DNA from: Bin80 sp965208025
GTDB lineage: Bacteria; Bacteroidota; Rhodothermia; Rhodothermales; Bin80
Length of the DNA: 64,000 bases
NCBI GenBank assembly: GCA_965208025.1
Contig: OZ242302.1
Location: forward strand, 3,038,001 to 3,102,000
Direction of reading: 5' to 3'
Under the pieces are notes generated by a model. That model searched no databases and was not told the DNA's origin. It saw only the letters and a program-made list of their open reading frames with translations. The position numbers and the translations under genes are program-made. Every line of letters starts with the position of its first letter. Position 1 is the first letter of the stretch. Shown here piece after piece: positions 7,369 through 16,140 of this stretch.

Positions 7369-10188
7369 ATGTTACGTAAATTTTTCTTCCGCTCGAGTTT
7401 GTTCATCCTACTGGTGGTGTCACCGAGTTGGGTTTACGCTCAATCGTCTTATATCACCGGTACCATCACAGATTCGCAGACTGGTCTGCCATTATTTGGG
7501 GCGAACGTGGTTCACCTTAGTTCGCGCCTTGGCACGGCGACTGATGTGAATGGAGCATATGCGATTAATGAATTACCGACTGGTGTGAGTCTGGTTCGCA
7601 TCTCCTATATCGGATATCAATCCACAGAGATCGAAGTAAATATTTCCGCGGACGAAGTCTACGTTCTGAATGTAGATTTGGTGAGCGGGATAGATCTTGA
7701 ACAGCTTCAGGTCACGGTCGGTAGACGACAGGAGAAAGTATTGGATGCCCCCGCCTCCATTGATGTAATTCTCGCAGAGGAATTGACGAGTACCATTTCC
7801 CCAACGACGGTGACGTCTCTCCGCAATGTTACAGGGCTTGATCTAGCGCGGACGGGGATCGATCGTAGTGAAGTGGTGCTTCGAGGGTTCAATAATGTGT
7901 TCTCTGGTGCTACGAAGGTTCTGACCGATTATCGAGATGCGGGCTCCCCTTCTATCAATGTAAATCTACACAGCCTCATGCCAAATCTATCCGTTGATCT
8001 GGACCGGGTTGAAGTGGTCCGTGGGCCTGGGTCTGCTCTTTATGGGGCGGGGGTAGACGCTGGAGTGATCCACTATATTACGAAGGATCCATTCTCACAT
8101 CCTGGGGCCACGATTGTCGTTAGCGGTGGAGAGCAATCCCTGTTGAATGTGCAGGGGCGTATCGCTGGTGTATTGGGCAAACGTGTAGGGGTGAAGGTGA
8201 CTGGGTCCTACACGAGCGCAAATGAATTTGCCCTTCAATCCTGTGATGAAGCTATTCTGAATGCTGACTCAATTAATGAGTGCCCGGATCCACACGATGC
8301 TGTGCTGATTCAAAGGGAGAATCGCGAGCGAGACACCGACTACAGTAAGTATACGGTAGCCGGAAACGTGGATTTTCGTCTTGATTCCCAGACGACCCTG
8401 TCTCTGAATGCGGGTACAGGTCTATTTAGCGGGACAACACTTAGTGGGATCGGCACGCTCCAGGGGGACAATTATCGCTATTCATTCGCTCAGGCTCGGT
8501 TATCCAGAGGTGGATTTTTCGCACAGTTCTTTGCCAATGCGAACGATGCGGGCGATTCTTATGTCTACGGGGGAGGTCCACTTTCTGAGTATTCAGCCGA
8601 ATATGTAGTTCAAGCCCAATATGATGCCCAATTGAGTGAGCGGCAATCCCTGATTATGGGGGCAGATCTGCAATTAACTCGTCCGGATACGAGGGGAACC
8701 GTTTTGGGGCGGAATGAGGAAAACGACAATATTGATGAGTATGGTCTCTATGTACAGTCAGCGACGAACTTCACGAACCGCCTGGAACTTACTCTTGCGC
8801 TCCGCGGGGACTATAGTAATGTGGTGGATCAATTCCAGCTATCGCCACGGATCGGGATTGTGGTAAAGCCCTCACCTTCTTCAAGCTTTCGTGCGACGTA
8901 TAACCGCAGTTTCTCCTCGCCTACGGCTTCAAGCAACTGGCTGGACATCATCGCCAGTAGGGTTCCAGGCACAAACATAAATATTCGTGGCCGTGGGGCA
9001 GCGTCCGGATTTACCTATGCTCGGAACCCTGATTACTTGAATTTCGGTGCTCCAACGGACTTGGTTGCATCCAGCCTCTTACCAGGGAGCGAAGGAGCCC
9101 CGACTCCTGTGGGGATGAGTACAGCACTGATTTATGGGCTGATTTTTCAGAGTCTTTCCGCCACCCCTGATGAGGTGATTGCTGGTTTGCTCGCCGCCGG
9201 TGGCATAAATGTGCCTGTGAGCCTTGTTGGAAGGTTGAAGGAGGCCTTGAGTCCCGAAGTAACGGTTGTTCAGGGTTTCAGTCCTGGAGTGATGGGGGCG
9301 CTCAATCCGAGTACAGGGCAAATTGAATTAGGCGTGACCGATTTGCCGAACGTTGATCCCCTCAAACAGACGACTTCCAATACCTATGAGTTAGGTTATC
9401 GGGGAATTATTAGCAAGAAGATTTTGTTTGGGGTTGATGCGTACTACGCAACAAAGAAGAATTTTGTAGGTGCACTTCAAGTGCGTACGCCGTTCGTCCT
9501 AGTTCCTACCTTGACTCAGGATCTTGTTCGAGATATTTCGGTGGGAATTGCAAACAATTCAGGGTTGAACTCGACGCTTCGACTCTTGGGGGTTACTTCA
9601 GAGCAGGCGGCTCAATTGCTTGTTGATATCGCAGGCGGATCCCTCCCAAGTGCAGCGACCCCCATTGCGATTGTGCAACCCAACGAAAATAATCCCGGGA
9701 TCGGTCAGGTGCCAGAAATTATGCTGTCCTATCCGAACTTTGGAGAGATAGAATATTTCGGGGTAGATGCGTCCCTTCAGGTTCTGGTCTCCAGTTCTCT
9801 TTCCTTGTTTGGGAATATGTCCTGGATCAGCGATGATTTTTTTGATAACACCGAACTGAATGAAGAGGGGGAAGACAAGGTTTTAGCTTTGAACGCTCCA
9901 GGCTTTAAATTCAAGTTCGGTGGACAGTTTGATGCAGGGAAAGGGATCAGTGTAAATGCTTCTTTTCGTCATGTTCAGGGCTTTCCTGTAATTTCGGGTC
10001 CCTATGTGGGTGATGTTGAAGCTTATTCTATTCTTGATGTAGGTGCGGGGTATAAAATTCATCGTTCGCTCCGTTTTGACGTTAGCGTGAACAATGTCAC
10101 CAACAGCAATCATCGGGAATTTATTGGGGCTCCAAGATTGGGTCGTCTTGCCAATGCACGACTGACGTACACGGCAGATTGGAGATAA
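7369..10188 (+). CDS. TonB-dependent outer-membrane receptor with carboxypeptidase-regulatory-like N-domain (paralogue 2)
   Basis: A 939-residue close paralogue of the receptor just upstream, separated by 125 bp. It has the same order of signal peptide (VSPSWVYAQ cleavage region), beta-sandwich (about residues 28-110, YITGTITDSQTGLPLFGA), plug (VEVVRGPGSALYGAGVDAGV) and barrel (ending NNVTNSNHREFIGAPRLGRL). The paralogues share long matching stretches, for example RPDTRGTVLGRNE, RTPFVLVP and VAIVQP-type (here IAIVQPNENNPGIG) segments. This points to tandem duplication followed by divergence, mainly in barrel loops. The Cys pair SCDEAILN/NECPDPHDA is retained. The ligand is unknown; the pair could transport related but distinct substrates. 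A separate promoter is possible upstream. Confidence 0.9.
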   Translation: MLRKFFFRSSLFILLVVSPSWVYAQSSYITGTITDSQTGLPLFGANVVHLSSRLGTATDVNGAYAINELPTGVSLVRISYIGYQSTEIEVNISADEVYVLNVDLVSGIDLEQLQVTVGRRQEKVLDAPASIDVILAEELTSTISPTTVTSLRNVTGLDLARTGIDRSEVVLRGFNNVFSGATKVLTDYRDAGSPSINVNLHSLMPNLSVDLDRVEVVRGPGSALYGAGVDAGVIHYITKDPFSHPGATIVVSGGEQSLLNVQGRIAGVLGKRVGVKVTGSYTSANEFALQSCDEAILNADSINECPDPHDAVLIQRENRERDTDYSKYTVAGNVDFRLDSQTTLSLNAGTGLFSGTTLSGIGTLQGDNYRYSFAQARLSRGGFFAQFFANANDAGDSYVYGGGPLSEYSAEYVVQAQYDAQLSERQSLIMGADLQLTRPDTRGTVLGRNEENDNIDEYGLYVQSATNFTNRLELTLALRGDYSNVVDQFQLSPRIGIVVKPSPSSSFRATYNRSFSSPTASSNWLDIIASRVPGTNINIRGRGAASGFTYARNPDYLNFGAPTDLVASSLLPGSEGAPTPVGMSTALIYGLIFQSLSATPDEVIAGLLAAGGINVPVSLVGRLKEALSPEVTVVQGFSPGVMGALNPSTGQIELGVTDLPNVDPLKQTTSNTYELGYRGIISKKILFGVDAYYATKKNFVGALQVRTPFVLVPTLTQDLVRDISVGIANNSGLNSTLRLLGVTSEQAAQLLVDIAGGSLPSAATPIAIVQPNENNPGIGQVPEIMLSYPNFGEIEYFGVDASLQVLVSSSLSLFGNMSWISDDFFDNTELNEEGEDKVLALNAPGFKFKFGGQFDAGKGISVNASFRHVQGFPVISGPYVGDVEAYSILDVGAGYKIHRSLRFDVSVNNVTNSNHREFIGAPRLGRLANARLTYTADWR

Positions 10189-10803
10189 GAGGGGGAATAA
10201 TTTCCTCATCAAGTGGCAATGAGAGGATAGATCCGCTAACTGTCGTTGATTGCGAGAGTTAAAAATTATCCGGCTATGCGGTAGTTTAGCACTGGATACT
10301 TACAACCGAGATCTATCGCCATCGGATCCCAGTGTAATCAAAGACTTCATGTCAGGGAGAGTTTGCCGTGATGGGGGTATACAATTGGAATGATGAACGG
10401 ACATTCCATATCCTCCAACTTGTTGAAAAGAAGAGAATTACGGAATACCCACTCCATGTCTACCGATGTACGGAAATGACCATGAGCGAGTCAGATGGTT
10501 TGAAAGAATCAATGAGGAGTGGAATCGGACCGATGGTCAGGTACAGGAACCAAAGAGATGGAAACGATAACCAATCCCAATCCTAATGGCATTGCACGCT
10601 ACTTGGCTCTACCACCAATGTCATAAGAATCAGACCTGAACACGAATAAGTCCTCAAGGGGCAATTCTGAGATGATTCGTAAGTGATGAAAACACTTTGA
10701 TACGACCTGAGACAAAATGAGCAAAGGCTAAACGGTTTCAGTTATCAATTACGAAACCACTCAACTCGTGAAATTGTCTAACTGTGTACACCCATATTCA
10801 ATC
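10189..10803. other. Gene-poor stretch after the TonB receptor pair
   Basis: About 615 bp without a supportable gene. A weak inverted repeat (AACTGTCG...CGAGAGTT, about 10238-10260, one mismatch) followed by AAAAATT lies 50-70 bp after the receptor stop and could act in termination. The short open frame at 10368-10586 has no recognisable features. Confidence 0.35.
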
Positions 10804-11983
10804 ATGCCACAGTCAAGATCTTTACTCCTAGCCCCCCGCACGGCTACGAGTGATCGTGGATCCTCTCCGTATTTTCACGGGCGAGAACATATCAGGCGAG
10901 ATTTTAAAGGACTACTGGAACTTGCTAAGAAGGAAGAAACGGGTACCATCTTCCTGATCCACGGGGCACCTAGCGCAGGGAAGACGGCACTTATTCATGA
11001 ATGTAAAAAACATTCAATGGAAGCTGGTTGGAATATTGCCACAATTACTCCGCAAGCTCTTTGGAACCACCATGAATTAATTCATGCTCTTGGACAAGCA
11101 GGAAAACTGAGATTGGAAGGGGGATCTGAAAAAAACGGATTTGACGCGTTTGTAAAATTTGAGGCAGGATTGGATTTTGGAGTAAACCAGTCCGCTCTTG
11201 TACGGCGGGTTCTTAGGAAAGCGAAGCATCCCCTACTTCATCCATAATGGAGACTTGGGTAAGCCGATCATTCTTTTGGCGGCAGGTTTAGGGACAACTA
11301 GGGCATCCCTTGACAGGCTGGGTATTTCAAGGTTTAGACGAGCCTGTGTTGCGGAGTTGGGTGCGTTAAGTAACAAATCTGAGCGATTGGTAATCTATGA
11401 TTGGATCATGAGGGAGGGTAAGGGCAAAGGAGATGCCTCTGTCTGGATTAATGCGATCGAGAAGGAGACACATGGATGGCCCCAACACATCCAATGTTAC
11501 GCAAGCCTTGCCTCTGATTACCTGAAGGCCAATAATGGTGTGATGACCTCTGACGGATTGAATACTGTACTTGAAGTGGGGAATGAAGATCGTGAGGAGT
11601 ATTACAGAGGCCGTTTTCATCGTTTCAGACAGGATGAGACCCAATGCCTCGCGAGATCTATCGCTGGTGTTCATCCAGGGACCCCAATGGAGTATACGGA
11701 TTTGATCGCTCCCATGGCACAAAAATATGGAGACGATAAGGCGGAAAAACTCTTTAAGAAGTTTGAAGAAAGAGGGATTCTGGATCAGACCGACATGGGG
11801 TATGTTGTCCCCATCCCATCCATGCACATCTGGTTAAAGGATACCTATATTAAAGAGGAAAGTGAGATTCCCGGCGAGATACAACAAAGCAGTTTGGAGC
11901 ACAGCATCGGTTCGGAAGATGAGGGGATGACCGCTCCCATAGGGTTGGATTGCTCACACATTTACCTTACGGTTGCCGATTGA
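10804..11983 (+). pseudogene. Broken P-loop ATPase gene (AAA/STAND-like), deleted in the Walker B region
   Basis: Two overlapping frames together encode one ATPase. The first (10804-11247) has an N-terminal segment, then the Walker A motif GAPSAGKT at about residue 58, and breaks off after KAKHPLLHP. The second frame takes over at about 11243 (IHNGDLGKPIILLAAGLGTT, a typical sensor-1-like strand) and runs to 11983, ending in a probable C-terminal winged-helix region (GYVVPIPSMHIWL). The hydrophobic strand plus Asp-Glu expected for Walker B between these parts is missing. The lesion is therefore probably a deletion with a frame change rather than a single-base slip. A related fragment lies at 63658-64000 on the other strand. 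The molecular role of the family is not known to me; the present copy should be inactive. Confidence 0.75.
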
Positions 11984-12383
11984 TACTCTTCAGGAATCGG
12001 TTCATAGATTCAGCACCAGATGTCATCTGACCACCTTAGGAGGCTATTGTCAAAAGTGGTTCTGACGGTAAGGTATCCTTGTACACGTCCAGATATGATT
12101 GCACTCGTTCCCGACATTTGGAGATCGAGCAGTGCTCCTAAGGGGAGGAATACGGTCTACAGGATCAATAACGGTGGGAATCATTAGCTTTGGGAGAGAA
12201 GCTCGAAGCGATTTGAGTACACTGAACATGAGAGTTGACTTCCTGAACATCAAACAATAATCGTGACTTCATTATTGTACAGATTCCAGATTTGAATAAG
12301 CAATCATCAAAATCAAGAGAGTGTGAATAATTTCTGAATTCCGCAATATACTTGCCATCATTACTCAGAGTGGACGCTGAATA
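11984..12383. other. Gene-poor stretch upstream of the nuo operon
   Basis: About 400 bp between the ATPase remnant and the nuoA promoter. Short open frames on the minus strand (12050-12253 and 12165-12425) encode unconvincing sequences. No RNA gene or repeat is recognised. Confidence 0.35.
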
Positions 12384-12414
12384 TTTGAGATGAGTGCTAA
12401 GATCCGTATATTTG
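12384..12414 (+). promoter_or_regulatory. Bacteroidota-type promoter for the nuo operon
   Basis: TTTG at 12384-12387 is followed after 19 bp by TATATTTG at 12407-12414. This matches the Bacteroidota housekeeping promoter form (TTTG -33 element, TAnnTTTG -7 element). It lies 45 bp before the nuoA ATG, a normal leader length, with no other gene between. Confidence 0.55.
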
Positions 12415-12458
12415 CAAAGTAACAATTATAAATTACCACAAGTACCCGTCAGTAGGAC

Positions 12459-12830
12459 ATGAGTGGAGAATTTATTGCTCTATTGATTATGCTGGGGCTC
12501 GCGACGGGCTTGGCATTGTCATTACTGCTCGCTCAGCGAATCTTTGGTCCAAATCGCCCCAATCGGGTGAAAGTCTCTGCGTATGAGAGTGGAATGGATC
12601 CAATTGGGACTGCCCACCAGAGATTTTCTGTCAAATTTTATTTGGTTGCGATGATCTTCATCGTGTTTGACGTTGAGGTCGTGTTCCTATATCCCTGGGC
12701 GGTCAGTCATAAACATTTTCTGGAAGCAGGTATCGGGATGGGCGTTTTGGTTGCCATCACGGTATTCATTTTGATCCTTGCGGTTGGACTATTGTATGAT
12801 ATCAAGAAAGGCGGATTAGAATTCGAATAG
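12459..12830 (+). CDS. nuoA: NADH-quinone oxidoreductase subunit A
   Basis: A 123-residue inner-membrane subunit of respiratory complex I. Three membrane helices are visible (about residues 5-27, 62-85 and 92-117). The conserved loop motif with YESGMDP (residues about 43-49) and the family block RFSVKFYLVAMIFIVFDVEV are both present. The latter contains the Glu/Asp pair at the entrance to the E-channel. It is the first gene of a nuoABCDEF-x-GH run, with a promoter of Bacteroidota type 45 bp upstream. Confidence 0.97.
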   Translation: MSGEFIALLIMLGLATGLALSLLLAQRIFGPNRPNRVKVSAYESGMDPIGTAHQRFSVKFYLVAMIFIVFDVEVVFLYPWAVSHKHFLEAGIGMGVLVAITVFILILAVGLLYDIKKGGLEFE

Positions 12831-12877
12831 CGAACCGTTTTCTCTCCATCTCATAAAATCTAATACTCTCTGACGCG

Positions 12878-13450
12878 ATGGATTCAACGACTGGATATCT
12901 GACAACTACCGTGGATGCGGTTGTGAACTGGGCTCGATCCAACTCACTGATGCCCATGCCCATGGGCCTTGCCTGCTGTGCCATCGAAATGATGGCATTT
13001 GGTGGACCAAAGTACGATGTCGGTAGATTTGGAAGTGAAGCGATGCGGTTCTCTCCTCGTCAAGCCGATTTAATGATTGTAGCGGGGTGGTGTAGCTATA
13101 AGATGGCCCACGCCATCCGACGTGTTTGGGATCAAATGGCAGATCCAAAGTGGTGCATCGCCATGGGCGCATGTGCTTCCAGCGGAGGTATGCACCGCTG
13201 TTACGGTGTCGTTCAGGGCATTGATAATTTTATGCCCGTAGATGTATATATCCCTGGTTGCCCCCCCAGACCCGAGGCGGTGATTCATGCTTTGATGGAT
13301 ATTCAGGAAAAAATCCGTAATGAATATTCGGTCACCAAAGACTATGAAAGCGGCTCTCCAGAATCAGCTACTCCAAGGGCTGAGCCTGGAATGCTGACTG
13401 AAAGTGGACGCAGAGTTGCCTCAGGTGCATCAACTCTAATTGATGCCTGA
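12878..13450 (+). CDS. nuoB: NADH-quinone oxidoreductase subunit B
   Basis: A 190-residue peripheral-arm subunit carrying the terminal iron-sulfur cluster N2, which passes electrons to quinone. The cluster cysteines are visible: the tandem CC in MGLACCAIEMM (about residues 31-36), the Cys in GACASSGG and the Cys in IPGCPPRPE. The C-terminal 35 residues after the core are polar and poorly conserved. The gene starts 47 bp after nuoA and its 3' end overlaps the nuoC start by 8 bp, which indicates translational coupling. Confidence 0.97.
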   Translation: MDSTTGYLTTTVDAVVNWARSNSLMPMPMGLACCAIEMMAFGGPKYDVGRFGSEAMRFSPRQADLMIVAGWCSYKMAHAIRRVWDQMADPKWCIAMGACASSGGMHRCYGVVQGIDNFMPVDVYIPGCPPRPEAVIHALMDIQEKIRNEYSVTKDYESGSPESATPRAEPGMLTESGRRVASGASTLIDA

Positions 13451-14096
13451 ATCACTTAACTTCCATTTCACTCCTGTTGACGAGGCTCGTGCGGACGAGA
13501 AAAATGTACATGCCAAGGCGTCTACCGAGGTGTCCGAAACAATTGATTCACTCAAGAACGAGTTCCCTCAAGCTGTCACCGATGTGTTTGTATATGCGGG
13601 AGAGCATACCGTGTTTGTGATGAAAGATGCATTGGTTGATATATGCACTGCATTAAAGGAAACCTATGGATTTACCTATTTGGTTGACTTAGCTGGAGTG
13701 GATCAATTTCGAGAGGATGCACCGCGGTACGAGGTATTTTACTCTCTCGTGAATCTGAAAACGAACAAGCGTATTCGTGTGAAGGTACGAGTTGACGAGA
13801 GGGATGCAGTACTTCCCTCCGTTACCAATCTATTTAAGGCGGCAGATTGGAATGAACGTGAATGCTTTGACATGTTGGGCATTCGCTTTGAAGGGCATCC
13901 CGACCTGCGACGAATGTATATGCCCGAAGATTTTGAGTACCACCCCCAGCGGAAAGAATTCCCCCTGCTCGGGATTCCAGGATCACTCCCTCTACCTCCA
14001 CGAACTCCCGAAGGCGAGTTGACTATGGATCCGTTTGCAGCCGCTCGTAGTGGAAGCCCTGCGAAGAGTTATCAGGAGCCAAAAAGCGACGATTAA
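13443..14096 (+). CDS. nuoC: NADH-quinone oxidoreductase subunit C
   Basis: A 217-residue peripheral-arm subunit of complex I (30 kDa family), with no cofactors of its own. The family signature region ERECFDMLGIRFEGHPDLRR lies at about residues 139-158 and is followed by MYMPEDFEYHPQRKEFPL. The start is ATG 13443, which overlaps the end of nuoB by 8 bp; the TTG just upstream is not needed. NuoC is separate from NuoD here, unlike the fused NuoCD of enterobacteria. The C-terminal tail (rich in Pro, Ser and Lys) is likely flexible. Confidence 0.96.
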   Translation: MPESLNFHFTPVDEARADEKNVHAKASTEVSETIDSLKNEFPQAVTDVFVYAGEHTVFVMKDALVDICTALKETYGFTYLVDLAGVDQFREDAPRYEVFYSLVNLKTNKRIRVKVRVDERDAVLPSVTNLFKAADWNERECFDMLGIRFEGHPDLRRMYMPEDFEYHPQRKEFPLLGIPGSLPLPPRTPEGELTMDPFAAARSGSPAKSYQEPKSDD

Positions 14097-14100
14097 TCAG

Positions 14101-15417
14101 ATGCCAGTGACAACCCCTTACCGTGATCAGGAAACAGTCTTTTCCTTCTGGCCTCGACATAATGAAACCTTACTCAAAAGACTTGAGAGCAAGGACGCTT
14201 GGTTAAGCACGAAGCGAGGGATTGATATCTCACATGTTGAAGATGCCCTTGAGCATGAGATGACGCTGAATATTGGCCCCCAGCATCCAGCAACTCACGG
14301 AGTTCTCCGTTGTGTAGTCAAACTGGATGGTGAGCGGATTGAAAAGTGTATCCTTGATATTGGGTACTTGCATCGGGGGATAGAAAAACTGGCGGAAAGC
14401 AAAACATATCAGGAGTTCATGCCTTATACAGATCGCATGGATTACCTGTCTCCTTATGCAAATAATGTGGCTTGGTGTATGGCAGTTGAAAAACTTGCCA
14501 ATATTGAAGTCCCTGAACGTGCTCAGTGGATTCGGATGATCATGTGCGAATTGGCCCGGATCTCCTCCCACCTGTTATGGCTTGGAGTTGGACTCATGGA
14601 TGCCGGAGCTGTGAGTGTTTTTCTGTGGACGTTTCAGGGGCGTGAGGATTTGTATAATATATTTGATGAGGTTTCCGGGGCACGTTTTACGGTTTCCCAT
14701 AGTCGGATTGGCGGATTGGCCACTGATCTGAGCCCCAAAGCGATCACCATGATCCAGGACTTTGCTACGCGCTATGAAGAAATCATTGGGGGTTGGCAGA
14801 AACTTCTGAACCGAAACCGAATCTGGATTGATCGAAATAAGGATGTCGGTGTGATCCACGCCGATGAAGCAATTGAGTTTGGACTCACAGGCCCCAATCT
14901 ACGTGGCAGTGGGGTTCCCTATGATATCCGAACCTTTGAACCCTACCTCAAATATGACGAAGTAGACTTTACCATTCCACTGCGGGAGGAGGGCGACTGC
15001 CTCGCTCGCTATCATATCCGCGTGGAAGAAATGCTTGAGAGCATCAAGATCATTCACCAGTGCCTGGAGCGCCTACCCGAAGGCCCCATCCGTACCGATG
15101 ATGCCAAGAAGGCCTATCCGTCCAAAGATGAGGTGTACTACTCCATGGAGGGGATGATACATGACTTCATGTATACGGAGACGGGTGTCGCTCCTCCTAA
15201 GGGAGCTACGGCCTATCATGCCATTGAATCGCCCAAAGGTGAGTTGGGATTTTATCTTGAAAGTGATGGAACAGGATGCCCATGGCGCGCTCGTTTGAAT
15301 GCACCGTCCTTCACCAATTTGCAAGGATTGGAGTCGATGATGGAGGGTCACCCAGTTGCAGATATTGTCGTATTGATTGGGTCTATTGATCCAGTAATGG
15401 GGGAGGCGGATCGCTAG
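14101..15417 (+). CDS. nuoD: NADH-quinone oxidoreductase subunit D
   Basis: A 438-residue 49-kDa-type subunit that forms the quinone-binding pocket with NuoB. Conserved blocks are present: LNIGPQHPATHGVLR (about residues 59-73, with the His of the quinone headgroup loop), DIGYLHRGIEK, YTDRMDYLSP (with the Tyr) and the C-terminal family ending IVVLIGSIDPVMGEADR. I chose ATG 14101, four bases after the nuoC stop. The longer frame from 14035 would overlap nuoC and add a sequence not typical of the family. The N-terminal extension of about 55 residues before the conserved core is longer than average. Confidence 0.97.
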   Translation: MPVTTPYRDQETVFSFWPRHNETLLKRLESKDAWLSTKRGIDISHVEDALEHEMTLNIGPQHPATHGVLRCVVKLDGERIEKCILDIGYLHRGIEKLAESKTYQEFMPYTDRMDYLSPYANNVAWCMAVEKLANIEVPERAQWIRMIMCELARISSHLLWLGVGLMDAGAVSVFLWTFQGREDLYNIFDEVSGARFTVSHSRIGGLATDLSPKAITMIQDFATRYEEIIGGWQKLLNRNRIWIDRNKDVGVIHADEAIEFGLTGPNLRGSGVPYDIRTFEPYLKYDEVDFTIPLREEGDCLARYHIRVEEMLESIKIIHQCLERLPEGPIRTDDAKKAYPSKDEVYYSMEGMIHDFMYTETGVAPPKGATAYHAIESPKGELGFYLESDGTGCPWRARLNAPSFTNLQGLESMMEGHPVADIVVLIGSIDPVMGEADR

Positions 15418-16092
15418 ATGGCAGACTTTATTCGTAACCCCGTTGTTGAGCTTCCAGACCCAAACCCTACGCCCCATTTTTCCGATGAGGAGCTCGTTTT
15501 TACAGAGGTGGAGAAGACAAAGATTTCCCACTGGATTAGTCAATACCCAACTTCGGATGGTGCAGTCATGTGGACATTGTGGCTTGCCCAAGAAAAATTT
15601 GGCTTCCTCCCTCCTGAAGTCTTGCAGTTAGTGGCAACCGAACTTTCCTTACCCTATGCTCAGGTCTATGGAGTCGCCACGTTTTACACCCAGTACTTCA
15701 AAGAAAAGAAAGGGACCTATGTATTTGATGTCTGTACTTGCTTTTCGTGTCAGTTTTGCGGGGGGTATGATATCCTTGCATACCTTGAAGACAAGCTGGA
15801 TGTAAAACGAGGTCACACATCCGAATGTGGTCGCTATACCCTTCAAGAGGCAGAGTGTCTCGGAGCCTGTGGATCTGCCCCCATGATGCAGATCAACAAT
15901 GGCCCATATGCGCATAATCTGACCCCGGGAAAAATTGATCAATTGTTGGATGAACTGAAAGCAGGCCGTTCGCTCCCCTTCGTGTCAGTCACATTGCCGC
16001 AGGACGAGGATGAACTAGGGGGGAATCGTCGTACAGATGCCGAGGTTGTGGATCGCTATGTAACCCCGCCCCGGTCTGAACGAACGCAATAA
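15418..16092 (+). CDS. nuoE: NADH-quinone oxidoreductase subunit E
   Basis: A 224-residue thioredoxin-like [2Fe-2S] subunit (24 kDa family) of the NADH dehydrogenase module. Cluster N1a ligands are visible as CTCFSC (C-x4-C, about residues 104-109) and CLGACG (C-x3-C, about residues 144-149). An N-terminal helical domain with MWTLWLAQEKFGFLPPEVL precedes them. The gene starts on the base after the nuoD stop, so translation is likely coupled. The C-terminal extension of about 40 polar residues is not part of the conserved fold. Confidence 0.96.
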   Translation: MADFIRNPVVELPDPNPTPHFSDEELVFTEVEKTKISHWISQYPTSDGAVMWTLWLAQEKFGFLPPEVLQLVATELSLPYAQVYGVATFYTQYFKEKKGTYVFDVCTCFSCQFCGGYDILAYLEDKLDVKRGHTSECGRYTLQEAECLGACGSAPMMQINNGPYAHNLTPGKIDQLLDELKAGRSLPFVSVTLPQDEDELGGNRRTDAEVVDRYVTPPRSERTQ

Positions 16093-16140
16093 TGAGGATC
16101 CAGACTCGCGCAATATAATAATCGGATACGCACCTTCACC

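Noticed and set aside
10368..10586. Plus-strand open frame of 72 codons between the TonB receptor and the ATPase remnant
   Set aside because: Low-complexity, polar translation without recognisable domain; probably chance.
12050..12253. Minus-strand open frame of 67 codons ahead of nuoA
   Set aside because: No motif or upstream signal; it overlaps another equally weak open frame.
16116..16121. TATAAT in the AT-rich gap before nuoF, and a similar one at 17432-17437 before the lipoprotein
   Set aside because: No matching upstream element at a suitable spacing; AT-rich intergenic sequence gives such hits by chance.
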